Positions 8,686 through 19,662 of a DNA stretch of 36,681 nucleotides are shown here, one piece after another (position 1 is the first letter of the stretch; every line of letters begins with the position of its first letter). Source of the stretch: Rickettsiaceae bacterium (GTDB lineage Bacteria; Pseudomonadota; Alphaproteobacteria; Rickettsiales; Rickettsiaceae); contig JAQXDF010000053.1 of NCBI GenBank assembly GCA_029251475.1, forward strand, positions 1 through 36,681, given 5' to 3'. The notes beneath the pieces were generated by a model. That model was not told where the DNA came from. It did not search any database and worked only from the letters and a program-made list of their open reading frames with translations. Both the position numbers and the translations under genes were made by a program.

Positions 8686-10197
8686 ATGAGCACTACAGAA
8701 AAAACAAATTTATCCTCTGAATTCAGAAAAATATTCTGGCCTATCGAATGGCATGAAAATAAAAAATTCATCCCAATGGCCTTAATGATGGCATGCATAT
8801 TATTCAACTATGCAATTCTTCGCTCAGTCAAAGATGGCCTAGTGGTTACTCACATTGGAACTGAAGCTGTAAGCTTTCTTAAATTGTATGTAGTTCTGCC
8901 GTCAGCAATTGTCATGATGGTGATATATGCTAAATTATGCAATATGATGAGTCAGCAAAAAGTTTTTTACACAATAACTTCTTTCTTTGTTGCGTATTTT
9001 GCATTTTTTGCATTCGTCCTATATCCTAATCCAGAATTTTTTCACCCATCTGATAGCACAATTGATGCTTTAATCATGGAACACCCAACCCTGAAATGGT
9101 TTTTAAAAATCGCTGGTGGATGGAGCTATGCAACATTTTATACAATGGCTGAAATGTGGGGAAGCATGATGCTTTCGTTGCTATTCTGGCAATTTGCAAA
9201 CAAAATAACTAAAACAAATGAAGCAAAACGCTTTTATTCTATGTTTGGGCTTTTGGGTAATTGTGCGCTGCCATTAGTAGCAGTTACTTTTTATTATTTG
9301 CTTGATAAAGATACGCATATTGTTGCTGACGAAGTAAAGTTAATACCAGTATTGTGCATTACTTTACTTAGTGGATTATTCATATTGTTCTTATATTACT
9401 GGGTAAATAAAAACGTACTTACAGACCCAGCTCTTTATGATGCAGCAGCACCAGGTGCGGCGAAGAAAAAGAAGCCAAAATTAAGTCTTGCTGATAGTTT
9501 TAAAATGATCTTTACTTCAAGATATCTTGGTTTAGTGGTCACTTTGATCCTTTGCTATGGTATTTCAATGAACCTAGTAGAAGGTATTTGGAAGTCAAAA
9601 ATCAAAGAACTATACCCAACTGTTGAGTCTTACACTTCTTATATGGGTATGTTCCAAGCGTATCAAGGCTTTGTAGCTATATTCTTTATGTTAATTGGAA
9701 GTAATATTTTGCGCAGAGTATCATGGTCTGCAGCTGCATCATTTACTCCTGTTATGATTTTGATTACTGGACTTGCTTTCTGTGCATTTATTGTTTTTGA
9801 CAACACAATCGGACTACAAGTTGCTGCATTTTTTGGCACTGGACCAGTAGCTATGGCCGTGATGATTGGTACAGCTCAAAATGTTTTAAGTAAAGCTACT
9901 AAGTATTCGCTATTTGATTCAACAAAAGAAATGTCTTACATTCCTCTTGATGAAGAAATGAAAACAAAAGGTAAAGCAGCAGTTGATGTTATTGGTGGTA
10001 GACTTGGTAAATCAGGCGGGGCCTTCATTCAATCAACTTTCTTTTTATTATTGCCTTCATATAATTTTGTTGAAGCTACTCCATTCTTTGCAGCTATTTT
10101 CTTAGTTATAGTTGTACTATGGATCTTTGCAGTTAGAGCTCTTGGCGTTGAATATAATGCTAAGATCGCTGAAACTGAAGCTTCTTCAGCAAAATAA
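8686..10197 (+). CDS. tlc: ADP/ATP translocase (nucleotide transporter, NTT family)
   Basis: 503 residues, the size of rickettsial and chlamydial nucleotide transporters. The product sits in the inner membrane and exchanges host ATP for bacterial ADP. About twelve hydrophobic segments are visible. Family landmarks include [17 protein letters not shown] at the first helix, [20 protein letters not shown] after it, and [19 protein letters not shown] in the second half. A Lys-rich cytoplasmic loop (KKKKPKLSL) separates the halves. A promoter lies upstream and a hairpin terminator follows. Its substrate could be another nucleotide, because paralogues in this family differ in specificity. The presence of this gene is strong evidence for an intracellular lifestyle. 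Confidence 0.95.
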   Translation: MSTTEKTNLSSEFRKIFWPIEWHENKKFIPMALMMACILFNYAILRSVKDGLVVTHIGTEAVSFLKLYVVLPSAIVMMVIYAKLCNMMSQQKVFYTITSFFVAYFAFFAFVLYPNPEFFHPSDSTIDALIMEHPTLKWFLKIAGGWSYATFYTMAEMWGSMMLSLLFWQFANKITKTNEAKRFYSMFGLLGNCALPLVAVTFYYLLDKDTHIVADEVKLIPVLCITLLSGLFILFLYYWVNKNVLTDPALYDAAAPGAAKKKKPKLSLADSFKMIFTSRYLGLVVTLILCYGISMNLVEGIWKSKIKELYPTVESYTSYMGMFQAYQGFVAIFFMLIGSNILRRVSWSAAASFTPVMILITGLAFCAFIVFDNTIGLQVAAFFGTGPVAMAVMIGTAQNVLSKATKYSLFDSTKEMSYIPLDEEMKTKGKAAVDVIGGRLGKSGGAFIQSTFFLLLPSYNFVEATPFFAAIFLVIVVLWIFAVRALGVEYNAKIAETEASSAK

Positions 10198-10208
10198 AGC
10201 AAATGATT

Positions 10209-10229
10209 ATCCCGGATTTATTCCGGGAT
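10209..10229 (+). terminator. Rho-independent-type terminator after tlc
   Basis: A perfect 8-bp stem, ATCCCGGA (10209-10216) with TCCGGGAT (10222-10229), has a 5-nt loop and starts 12 bp after the tlc stop. The stem is GC-rich against an AT-rich background. The T-run behind it is short. Confidence 0.75.
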
Positions 10230-10291
10230 TTCTGCTATTTGGCTCATACTTCAATTTATTTATTTAGGTGTAATTGCAGAAAATGGTCTAG

Positions 10292-13200
10292 ATGCTAACA
10301 TTCAACTCTAATTTTGATTTCAAGGATCTTAATTCCCTTTCCGGACTTGCTAAGCTCGATCAGAGTTTTTTGCAATATGTGGCATTAACTGATACGAGTT
10401 TACTAGACCTAATAAAGATCTATCGCACAAACCCTAGGAACACACAGGGTAAAACATATTCTGATTTTATTATTAAGCTAGCACCTCTTCTAGATGATTT
10501 TATTTCAGAGTTTTTTCAAGTCCAATCAGAAAATTTAGACCTTCAAAAAAAGCATGAAAAATTCAATGCGATTTATGAATGCAGGCGCAAATTTATTCAG
10601 CGTTTTGTATTAAAAAAATATTCCAGGAATGATGCTGACAACTTTGATTTCCAACAAATATCTAGTCAGCTACAAAATATTATAGGCACTATAACAGAGC
10701 AGTCCATAGCAACATCAGTCCTTGAGTGGCAAACAGAACCGGAAATTAATGCTGACAAGCTTGACCTTATAGCAAAATATTGCGCCTATATGGTATATAA
10801 CCACAGTAACCTCATGCTGTTTGATGTGCCTATGCCTATGGAGCATATTCGAACTCATAAAATATCTCGCTTAAAAGAAAGTTTGTATTTAGGATTTGAC
10901 TATCGTTATCGCGAACAATCTACAGATAATGCGCTAGCTCATGCTAAATATTGTATATATTGCCACAAACAGGAGAAAGATTCATGCTCACATGGGTTAG
11001 CTGATAATACTGATAAAAAGGGCTGTCCTCTACAGCAAAAAATATCAGAGATGCATACTTTAAAAGCTAGGGGTCTTAACATTGCCGCTCTTGGAGTAAT
11101 CATGATTGATAATCCATTAGTAGCGGCCACAGGGCATCGCATTTGTAATGATTGTATGCAATCTTGCATTTATCAAAAACAAGACCCTGTAAACACCCCT
11201 TTAGTTGAGTCCAACATCCTAGAACAAGTCTTATCCATGCCCTGGGGAGTAGAAATATATCTCTTATTGAGTAAATGGAATCCACTTAACGTTGAGTCTC
11301 CTTTGCCTAAAGAGGCAACAAATAATAATATATTAGTCACGGGACTAGGTCCTGCTGGATTTGCATTATCGCACTATTTGCTAAATGAAGGTCATAGCGT
11401 GACTGCCATTGATGGCTTGAAAATTTCACCATTATCCTTTGATATTCATCAACCTATCAAATCTTGGCAAGATATTAAAGTCCCCTTATCAACAAAGAAA
11501 CCACAAGGCTTTGGTGGAGTTGCAGAATATGGGATTACTAACCGTTGGGACAAAAACAACCTGACTTTAATACGCTTGATGCTAGAAAGACGAAGCAACT
11601 TTAATATGGAAGGGGGAGTCAGGTTAGGTAGCAATATAACAACAAAGCAAGCATTCGAAATAGGATTTGATCATATTGCTTTATGTCTTGGCGCTGGCAA
11701 GCCGCGCTTTATAGGAACATCAGACTATTTTGCTAAAGGCGTAAAAACAGCATCTGATTTTTTGATGAATTTACAACAAGGAGCAAATTACCTCCCTGAC
11801 AATAATAGTAATTTATTATTACGTATGCCTGCAATAGTTATTGGCTGCGGATTAACTGCTATAGATAGCGCGGTTGAAATATTGCATTATTATCCTATTC
11901 AAGTAGAGAAATTCTATACCACTTGGCAGCAAAAAATTAATCCAGAAGAAGGGTTAACAGATGAAGACAAGATCATTGCACAAGAGTTCATCTCTCATGC
12001 TAAATTATTCAGAAAGGCAAAAAGCACTCATGAAAAACTAAAAATTCTGCATGAACTAGGTGGAGTCACAATTTGTTATCGCAAAACTTTAAAAGAATCA
12101 CCAGCCTATAAACTGAACCATGAAGAAATTGAACATGCTTTGGCTCTTGGTATAAAATTTGAAGAATCCTTGTCTCCAAAAACAGTTCATCAGGATCAAT
12201 ATAGCGCAGTCGAGGGGGTTTCCTTTTCTGGTGGTCAATATATAAAAGCTAGATCAGTAATAATCGCAATCGGCACTGAAGGAAATAAATTTCAAGATAT
12301 TGATATTTCAGAACAAGATGAATCTGATATCTTCAAAAGCAAAGATTGTAAAATAAGTTATTTCGGAGATTGTAATCAAAAATACGCTGGTAACGTAGTT
12401 AAAGCGCTAGCTAGTGCAAAAAATGGTTATCGTGAAATTTCTCGAGTTTTGCCAGATATTATTTCTAAAAAAGAAGAACTGAATAAGTATTTTAAAAGCT
12501 ATATTCATGCTGTAAATATTTTATCTGATAATATAGTAGAACTGATTGTTTACTCGCCATTATGCGTCCAGAACTTCAAGCCAGGGCAATTTTTTAAACT
12601 ACAAAATCATTCTAGCAGCTTACATAAAACCTCCGAGCCACTTGCCCTAACTGGCGCCTATGTCGATAAAAAGAATAACCTTATATCGATAGTTATACTA
12701 GAAATGGGGAGATCTAGTCGTTTATGTAGAAATTTTGCAATAGGTGAAGAAATGGTACTTATGGGGCCAACTGGAACACCAACTGAAATTGTAAAAAATA
12801 AGAATGTTGTCTTAATTGGTGGTGGACTTGGAAATGCAGTTTTATACTCAATTGCTTCTGCCTTAAAAGAAAATAATTGCCATGTGACCTATTTTGCAGG
12901 CTATAGAAAGGCTGCAGACAGATTTCACGCTGAACATATTGAACAAAATTCTGACCTCGTTGTATGGAGCTGCGAAGAAGCAGATCTAACCACTCACAGA
13001 AAAAATGATATATTTGTCAGAGGCAATGTTATTGACGCCATAAACTTAGCGCAAGAAGCAGGATTAGTTCAAAACACAGAACATATCATATGTATTGGCT
13101 CTGACCGCATGATGCAGGCCGTATCGTCATATAAACAAAAATTCTTTAAAGAAGCCAAAATGATATGCAGTCTAAACTCGCCTATGCAATGCATGATGAA

Positions 13201-13348
13201 AGGCATTTGTGGGCAATGTATACAAAAATTGAATAATGAAGATAAATACGTTTTTTCTTGCATTTGCCAGGATCAAAATTCTGAAATTATTGACTTTGAT
13301 GTATTAAAAAACCGACTCAAACAAAACTCTTTATTCGAAAAGATATAA
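10292..13348 (+). CDS. Large iron-sulfur flavoprotein: GltD-like oxidoreductase fused to an FNR/PyrK-like reductase
   Basis: 1018 residues. Residues 1-210 are helical and unassigned. Around 218-310 lie Cys clusters (CIYCHKQ, SCSHG, GCPLQ, CNDCMQSC) compatible with [4Fe-4S] binding as in the N-terminal domain of glutamate synthase small subunits. A Rossmann FAD motif VTGLGPAGFALS lies near residues 348-359, followed by a GltD-like FAD/NADPH module to about 720. The C-terminal third resembles ferredoxin-NADP reductase: KPGQFFKL, then GGGLGNAVLYS for NAD(P) binding. It ends with a PyrK/PrmC-type [2Fe-2S] pattern CMMKGICGQC plus a later Cys. It probably passes electrons between NAD(P)H and an unknown partner. 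Proteins of this architecture occur in alphaproteobacteria; I know no firm substrate. Confidence 0.8.
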   Translation: MLTFNSNFDFKDLNSLSGLAKLDQSFLQYVALTDTSLLDLIKIYRTNPRNTQGKTYSDFIIKLAPLLDDFISEFFQVQSENLDLQKKHEKFNAIYECRRKFIQRFVLKKYSRNDADNFDFQQISSQLQNIIGTITEQSIATSVLEWQTEPEINADKLDLIAKYCAYMVYNHSNLMLFDVPMPMEHIRTHKISRLKESLYLGFDYRYREQSTDNALAHAKYCIYCHKQEKDSCSHGLADNTDKKGCPLQQKISEMHTLKARGLNIAALGVIMIDNPLVAATGHRICNDCMQSCIYQKQDPVNTPLVESNILEQVLSMPWGVEIYLLLSKWNPLNVESPLPKEATNNNILVTGLGPAGFALSHYLLNEGHSVTAIDGLKISPLSFDIHQPIKSWQDIKVPLSTKKPQGFGGVAEYGITNRWDKNNLTLIRLMLERRSNFNMEGGVRLGSNITTKQAFEIGFDHIALCLGAGKPRFIGTSDYFAKGVKTASDFLMNLQQGANYLPDNNSNLLLRMPAIVIGCGLTAIDSAVEILHYYPIQVEKFYTTWQQKINPEEGLTDEDKIIAQEFISHAKLFRKAKSTHEKLKILHELGGVTICYRKTLKESPAYKLNHEEIEHALALGIKFEESLSPKTVHQDQYSAVEGVSFSGGQYIKARSVIIAIGTEGNKFQDIDISEQDESDIFKSKDCKISYFGDCNQKYAGNVVKALASAKNGYREISRVLPDIISKKEELNKYFKSYIHAVNILSDNIVELIVYSPLCVQNFKPGQFFKLQNHSSSLHKTSEPLALTGAYVDKKNNLISIVILEMGRSSRLCRNFAIGEEMVLMGPTGTPTEIVKNKNVVLIGGGLGNAVLYSIASALKENNCHVTYFAGYRKAADRFHAEHIEQNSDLVVWSCEEADLTTHRKNDIFVRGNVIDAINLAQEAGLVQNTEHIICIGSDRMMQAVSSYKQKFFKEAKMICSLNSPMQCMMKGICGQCIQKLNNEDKYVFSCICQDQNSEIIDFDVLKNRLKQNSLFEKI

Positions 13349-13874
13349 ATGATATTCTCTCATAAAAATATAATCGGAAATTTTATGGAACTATTTAATT
13401 CACCTAGCCAATTTCTACCGCATTTGATGATTAGTTTATTTACATTATTACCATTCTTTATAACAATGATTTTCTCAAAGCTATTATTTAGGCGTTTAAA
13501 TAATAAAAGTATCGTAAAAAAACCCCGCTATTATTTTTTCTGCCAAGGTAGTTAATATATTAATTATCATAATTGCCACCATCACTTTACTAGGAACTTG
13601 GGGTGTGGACGTCAGCGCTATTATTGCTGGACTTGGTCTTACTGGCTTTTCTCTAGGATTCGCATTAAAGGATGCCTTATCTAGCTGTATTGCTGGCATC
13701 TTGATCTTATTTTATCGTCCTTTTAAAATCAAATCCACTATCATTGTCATGGATCTTGAAGGGACAGTAATAGATATTGATCTACGCTATACTACTTTGC
13801 AAAGTATTAATAAAAAACATTTAATACCAAATTCAAAGTTAATCTCAGAAACAATTACTATTCTGAAGGATTAA
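13349..13874 (+). pseudogene. MscS-type mechanosensitive channel, interrupted by a frameshift
   Basis: Two frames together encode one small MscS protein of about 175 residues. The first frame (13349-13555) gives one membrane helix and then RRLNNKSIVKK. From the A7 run at 13516-13522, sense continues in the next frame as NPAIIFSAKVVNIL, then a second helix, then the pore helix IIAGLGLTGFSLGFALKDAL and the beta domain with VDIDLRYTTL-like and IPNSKL motifs (to 13874). One missing A in the run would explain the break. The protein ends just after the beta domain, without the large C-terminal cage of E. coli MscS. The ATG follows the previous stop directly, and the 3' end overlaps ubiD by 17 bp. 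It may be a real pseudogene, a slippage-expressed gene or a homopolymer error. Confidence 0.75.
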
Positions 13875-15333
13875 TCTTTGCCCAGAGATCATTGATGGTT
13901 TGAATTGTTTTTTCATCCATTTGAATTTTTTCGCCCCAATTCCTCTTGGTTTCCGGGTGTAGTTTGTTTGTTGCATCTAGTCCTATTTTACTACCCAAAC
14001 CAGATTCTGGTGAAGCAAAATCCAAATAATCAATTGGTGAATTATCAATAAAGCTAGAGTCACGCTTTGGATCCATTCTGGTGGACACAGCCCACATCAC
14101 TTCTTTCCAATCACGTACATTAATGTCCTCATCTACTATTATCACAAATTTTGTGTACATAAATTGTTGCAAGAAAGACCAAACCCCCATCATGACTCTC
14201 TTAGCTTGCCCAGGATAAGTCTTTTTAATAGAAACTATAGCAATACGATAGGAACAGCCTTCTGGCGGCAAATAAAAATCTATTATTTCAGGAAATTGTT
14301 GTTGAATGATCGGCACGAATATTTCATTTAATGCTTCTCCTAATATCGAAGGCTCATCAGGTGGCTTACCTGTATATGTACTGAGATATATAGGCTTATT
14401 TTTCATAGTAATTGCTTTGATATTAAAGACAGGAAATTCTTCAACATCATTATAATATCCCGTATGGTCACCAAAAGGCCCTTCTGGTAGATATTCCGTC
14501 ATGCTGATTTCGCCTTCTATGACTATCTCTGCATGAGCTGGAACCTTCAAATCAATAGTTTTGCATTGAACCAATTCAACAGATTTATTCTGCAAAAGCC
14601 CAGCAAAATTATATTCCGACATATTACTTGGAATTGGCATGACAGCTGATAAAATAATAGCAGGATTTGCACCAATTACTGCCGCAGCAGGCATAGGGGC
14701 TTTATTTGACTCCTTCCATTTAGCATGATGCTGAGCTCCTCCACGCATCTTCAGCCAACGCATAATAAGCTTATCCTTTGCCACCGGCTGCAGGCGGTAA
14801 ATACCAAGATTATAATGATCGCTTTCTGTACCTTTTGTTACAATAAGAGGCCAGGTTATCAGAGGACTTACATCACCAGGCCAGCAAGTCTGTATTGGCA
14901 AAGCGCTTAGGTCCGGCTTATCTATAACCCGTTGTTGACAAGTTCCTTTTGATAAAGTTTTCGGAGACATTGACAACACTCTTTTAGCCAGAGGTATCAT
15001 TGATATAGTTTCTTTAAATGAAGCTGGAGGCTCGGGACTTTTCATAAAAGCTAATAATTTCCCTAGCTCTCTAAGCTCTTTTGTATTTTTTAGGCCTAAA
15101 CCCATTGCTATGCGCTCCTTACAAGCAAATAGGTTTGTTAATACAGGTAATTCTGAAAGCGAGCCATCTTGTTTTCGTACATTCTCAAATAATAATGCAG
15201 GACCACCCTCTGCCAAAAAACGTCTGCTGATTTCAGTGATCTCAAGCTCAGTAGAAACCTCTACTGATATTCTTTTTAATTGATTGTTCTTTTCTAGGAA
15301 TGTAAGAAATTCCTGCAAATCTTTGAAACTCAT
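13858..15333 (-). CDS. ubiD: 4-hydroxy-3-polyprenylbenzoate decarboxylase
   Basis: 491 residues, close to the E. coli enzyme (497). UbiD uses prenylated FMN to decarboxylate 4-hydroxy-3-polyprenylbenzoate in ubiquinone synthesis. Highly conserved stretches are visible: ALLFENV near the N-terminus, [20 protein letters not shown] with acidic catalytic-region residues, [48 protein letters not shown], and [20 protein letters not shown] followed by LDATNK. It is the last gene of the lptG-mreB-mreC-lptF-ubiD run, with a 4-bp overlap with lptF. The partner ubiX is not in this window. Confidence 0.97.
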   Translation of the reverse strand: MSFKDLQEFLTFLEKNNQLKRISVEVSTELEITEISRRFLAEGGPALLFENVRKQDGSLSELPVLTNLFACKERIAMGLGLKNTKELRELGKLLAFMKSPEPPASFKETISMIPLAKRVLSMSPKTLSKGTCQQRVIDKPDLSALPIQTCWPGDVSPLITWPLIVTKGTESDHYNLGIYRLQPVAKDKLIMRWLKMRGGAQHHAKWKESNKAPMPAAAVIGANPAIILSAVMPIPSNMSEYNFAGLLQNKSVELVQCKTIDLKVPAHAEIVIEGEISMTEYLPEGPFGDHTGYYNDVEEFPVFNIKAITMKNKPIYLSTYTGKPPDEPSILGEALNEIFVPIIQQQFPEIIDFYLPPEGCSYRIAIVSIKKTYPGQAKRVMMGVWSFLQQFMYTKFVIIVDEDINVRDWKEVMWAVSTRMDPKRDSSFIDNSPIDYLDFASPESGLGSKIGLDATNKLHPETKRNWGEKIQMDEKTIQTINDLWAKINPSE

Positions 15334-16403
15334 AAACTTCTTCTAGTGCTTTGCCATATACTAAATACAATACAACCTAATACATTAGCGTAACAGAGAA
15401 AAATATAGTTTGCGTCAGTATAAGCGATCTTTTGTAGGCTAAAATGAAAATATGTTGTCAACAGAAGTGGAGCAAAGGTCACAATAAATTGCTTAATATG
15501 CGCTTTTCTATTATATGGTTGATTTAAAAAGATGCTCAAACTTAAGAACACAAAAGCAAAATTAAATACTGGCCAAATAATTCGTAAATGACCATCAGTT
15601 ACCAAGCGCCTCTGTTTGTCTATAGACAGCTTATCATCTGGCCAAAGCATCTCATCTATGTATAGCTCCACACTAGTTTTGTTACGAATATTATTATTAA
15701 CTTCATTTGTTACTAGAACTGATAGCTGATCAAAGTATAGTTTTGTTATATTTCCCGCTTGGTCATAAGAATGCCTAACCCCATCTTGAAATATAAATTC
15801 CGTCTTACTTGGGTCTGATAGAATTATTTTTCCTGTTTTACTAAAAATAATAGTTCTATTATGCGGGGTTTGATTATCAAATAAAATTACGCCATCAAAG
15901 GAACCATCTAGATTTTTATTATCTACATAAATATTAAAAAACTTTGATATCTGATTGAATGTTCTAGCATGGATAATATTGGATGTATAACCCCCATTAA
16001 AGTTATCAAGGCCTTCTTTCATTCGGCTATATGAAAATGGCACTAAATAAGCAGATAGAAGATATGCAAACATAGTAATATAGCTTGCCATTACTAATCC
16101 TGGCTTGGCCAAGTCATAATTGCTCAGCCCGCTGCTTTTTAGAATCACTAATTGCCTTTCTTCTCTGAGCCTACTATATACATATATTACAGCGATTACT
16201 GAGATAATAGGCAAAATCATAAATAATAAGTGCGGAATAAAAAATATAATTAGCGCAAAAAAGCTTTGCAGATCAATGCCCTTATCTATCAAATGCACCA
16301 TTCGTAAGATCTGTGTAATCCAGACCAAACTTGTTAATAACATCGTGAAGGTTACGAGCGTTGGTATGATAGATTTAAGTATATATTTTTTATATATCAA
16401 CAT
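15330..16403 (-). CDS. lptF: LPS export permease, LptF/LptG (YjgP/YjgQ) family, LptF-like
   Basis: 357 residues. LptF and LptG form the membrane part of the LptB2FG transporter that extracts lipopolysaccharide from the inner membrane. Three N-terminal membrane helices are visible, with [32 protein letters not shown], shortened here: the [16 protein letters not shown] element is the coupling-helix region of the family. A periplasmic domain of about 160 residues follows, and then three C-terminal helices. LptF rather than LptG is assigned because the second homologue at 18367-19455 looks more like LptG. The assignment between the two is uncertain. It overlaps ubiD by 4 bp and follows mreC by 23 bp. 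Confidence 0.82.
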   Translation of the reverse strand: MLIYKKYILKSIIPTLVTFTMLLTSLVWITQILRMVHLIDKGIDLQSFFALIIFFIPHLLFMILPIISVIAVIYVYSRLREERQLVILKSSGLSNYDLAKPGLVMASYITMFAYLLSAYLVPFSYSRMKEGLDNFNGGYTSNIIHARTFNQISKFFNIYVDNKNLDGSFDGVILFDNQTPHNRTIIFSKTGKIILSDPSKTEFIFQDGVRHSYDQAGNITKLYFDQLSVLVTNEVNNNIRNKTSVELYIDEMLWPDDKLSIDKQRRLVTDGHLRIIWPVFNFAFVFLSLSIFLNQPYNRKAHIKQFIVTFAPLLLTTYFHFSLQKIAYTDANYIFLCYANVLGCIVFSIWQSTRRSL

Positions 16404-16426
16404 GAGTTTCCAGCAGCCAGCTATTA

Positions 16427-17278
16427 TTATTTATCCATTGATGTTTTTAATTCTATTACGGCAAATTCTAAATCATTAATATTTTCTATGCTCTCTAGAA
16501 ATACACCTTCATTCGTAATTTTTGTTATAACCGCAACAGATATACCTTTTGGATAAATTTTTCCGTCTCCAGAGGTATATACTACTTCTCCAGTAGTTAT
16601 ATTATGATTTTCTGGCAAGTAAATCATTTTTAACATATCACCCTGTTTAGCAAGCATTCCTTTTATTTTTGAACCGCTTGTGATCACAGGAATTCTAGAA
16701 TTACTGTCACTTTTTAACATTATAGTAGAATAATTACTACTTACTTCTGATATTCTTCCAACAAGACCATAGCTCCCACGCACAATATCATCTACTTTGA
16801 CCCCATTGGATGCGCCCGCTTGAATAGTCGCAGAACTTGCAAAAGGAGAAATCGCTGTACCAACTATTCTTGCTGTAACAAAATCATGCTTAATTATTTT
16901 AGTTACATGAAGTAGTTTGGTTAATCTTGTATTTTCTAATCTAGTATTTTCTTCTAGTTGTTTTATATTTTCTAGAAATGCTAATTGGCTCTTTAATTTT
17001 AGGTTTTCTGCTTCTAGATTTTTTAGATACGAGAACCTACCAAATAGCCATTTTGTGGTGTCCATAGACTCTTGATACACAACATTACCCATAGATAAAA
17101 ACCTACCAGTAGATTCTAAAAAAGCTTGTCCAACAGGCCGAGGAGTAGAAAAATATATTAAATAACAAGCAATACCAATTAAAATCACAGTAAAGAATTT
17201 TTGAATTGAAGCAATGGTAAATTTACCAAGTTCAATGAAATTATTCCTGATTTTTACTCTGTTAGCTAAGATCGCCAC
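16427..17278 (-). CDS. mreC: Rod shape-determining protein MreC
   Basis: 283 residues. One membrane anchor (about residues 26-46), then a coiled coil rich in Leu, Glu and Asn (about 85-125, including LKNLEAENLKLKSQLAFLEN). The two beta-barrel MreC domain follows, with ARIVGTAISPFASSATIQAG and the strand GLVGRISEVSSNYSTIMLKSD. MreC sits in the periplasm and organises the elongation machinery for peptidoglycan. It starts 5 bp after mreB. MreD is not found next to it: the following gene encodes an LptF-type permease instead. Confidence 0.93.
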   Translation of the reverse strand: MAILANRVKIRNNFIELGKFTIASIQKFFTVILIGIACYLIYFSTPRPVGQAFLESTGRFLSMGNVVYQESMDTTKWLFGRFSYLKNLEAENLKLKSQLAFLENIKQLEENTRLENTRLTKLLHVTKIIKHDFVTARIVGTAISPFASSATIQAGASNGVKVDDIVRGSYGLVGRISEVSSNYSTIMLKSDSNSRIPVITSGSKIKGMLAKQGDMLKMIYLPENHNITTGEVVYTSGDGKIYPKGISVAVITKITNEGVFLESIENINDLEFAVIELKTSMDK

Positions 17279-17283
17279 TCAAA

Positions 17284-18351
<1,068 letters not shown>

Positions 18352-18366
18352 TTAAAGAGAAGTATA

Positions 18367-19455
18367 TCAGGCTTCTTGAAAATGTAAAATAACAAACTTA
18401 CTTATTAGTATTATAAACAATAATGGTAGCAAAACAGACAACATTGGATTTAATCCGCTGTAAGCAAGAATGCGCACCATCATTTCAAGGAAAAAATATG
18501 TACACACACCGGAAACTAAACCTAATATTGCTACTCTAGCGCCTGATCTATCACGCGTATTTAAACTAATAAACCAACAAGCTACTAAAGACATCGCCAC
18601 CATAAAAAATGGTTTGAATATTTGCTTATAATAGTAAATTTGATATTTAGTGACCGCTAATCCTGAATTTGCAAATTCTTTTATTGAGCTTTTTAAATTC
18701 CACATAGAAATCATTTCTGGCGGAGTGAATCTTTGCAACAAACTATCTATCGATATATTGGTTAATAAGCTCATATCTTCTAGCTTCTCAGAACCTTCCT
18801 TTGTGGTGATCAAAGGAGATGTTAATGCAAAATTATCTGATTTTAATATCGCGCTTGGTGAATCTATGCGCATTTCCAGATTATTATGCTCATCAATTAT
18901 TAAAACAGTAACATCTTTAAGCTCACTTGTTTTTGTGTTAATAGACCGCGATTGAATAATACGATTTTCACCTGTAAAATTTTCAAAGATCAACAAACCA
19001 GATTGAGATATAACTAGACTTGCACTCTGTGTTTTATGAATTTTTCTGTCAAGTGCGGAGTAGGCTTGTAGGCCATAAGTACCAACTAAGCTTATTAAAT
19101 TAATAACCACAGCTCCCAGAAAAAATGTAACAAGCAAATGTGGTATAAAAACTCTCCACAATGAAACGCCACTACTTAGAATTATAACTAATTCTTGCTG
19201 CTTGCTCATATTTCGTAAAAATGAGAATGTAGATATAAAGGCTACTAAAGGAACTACCTCACTGAACAGATATGGAACCTTAAAAGATATGAGTTTACCA
19301 AAGTCATTCAACGTAATATTAACTGATTTGAATTTTTGTAGGACATCAAATGCATTAGTTATAAATAATACGCAAATTATAATGGCAGATATAATAAGGA
19401 ATTGCTGAATAAACATCTTACCTAGATATTTTGCAAGAGTCTTGTGGTTGATCAT
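18367..19455 (-). CDS. lptG: LPS export permease, LptF/LptG (YjgP/YjgQ) family, LptG-like
   Basis: 362 residues. Three N-terminal membrane helices are followed by SFLRNMSKQQELVIILSSGVSLWR, whose Q-E-L-V-I-L-S-S-G core is the conserved coupling region of YjgP/YjgQ proteins. A periplasmic beta-jellyroll-like stretch (roughly 120-260) and three C-terminal helices with GLVSGVCTYFFLEM follow. The LptG identity is supported by the similarity of its C-terminal helices to LptG and by pairing with the LptF-like gene. It is first in the run that continues with mreB and has a divergent 207-bp intergenic region before manC. It works with LptF, LptB and the Lpt bridge to move LPS outward. Confidence 0.85.
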   Translation of the reverse strand: MINHKTLAKYLGKMFIQQFLIISAIIICVLFITNAFDVLQKFKSVNITLNDFGKLISFKVPYLFSEVVPLVAFISTFSFLRNMSKQQELVIILSSGVSLWRVFIPHLLVTFFLGAVVINLISLVGTYGLQAYSALDRKIHKTQSASLVISQSGLLIFENFTGENRIIQSRSINTKTSELKDVTVLIIDEHNNLEMRIDSPSAILKSDNFALTSPLITTKEGSEKLEDMSLLTNISIDSLLQRFTPPEMISMWNLKSSIKEFANSGLAVTKYQIYYYKQIFKPFFMVAMSLVACWFISLNTRDRSGARVAILGLVSGVCTYFFLEMMVRILAYSGLNPMLSVLLPLLFIILISKFVILHFQEA

Positions 19456-19482
19456 GTGTTTCTAACAATATTATTTATTATT

Positions 19483-19511
19483 ATAATAATGATATGTACA
19501 TAATTACGCAA
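19483..19511 (-). promoter_or_regulatory. Candidate promoter for the lptG-mreB-mreC-lptF-ubiD run
   Basis: On the minus strand TTGCGT (19511-19506) and TATTAT (19488-19483) are 17 bp apart, about 28 bp before the lptG start. The -10 box lies in an AT-rich tract where other TATAAT-like words also occur, so its exact place is uncertain. Confidence 0.4.
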
Positions 19512-19571
19512 CTAAATATAACTAATTCAACAAATCTCATGATTTCATCTACAAGACCTTATTTTAATAAA

Positions 19572-19600
19572 AACCAATATATTTTTCTAATATACTGGTT
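19572..19600. promoter_or_regulatory. Imperfect palindrome overlapping the manC -35 box
   Basis: Arms AACCAATATATT (19572-19583) and AATATACTGGTT (19589-19600) pair with one mismatch around a 5-nt loop. The right arm runs into the TTGACA at 19599. This placement suits an operator, or a hairpin in the leader of the divergent region. No binding protein is known from this window. Confidence 0.35.
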
Positions 19601-19627
19601 GACAAAGTTTTATAGAATTATTAAATT
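19599..19627 (+). promoter_or_regulatory. Candidate promoter for the manC operon
   Basis: A consensus TTGACA (19599-19604) and TAAATT (19622-19627) have a 17-bp spacer. The -10 box matches four of six positions. A TATAAT at 19645-19650 is a second possible -10, close to the start codon at 19663. Confidence 0.45.
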
Positions 19628-19662
19628 CGCATTTTAATTTAAAGTATAATTTAATAATTAAA

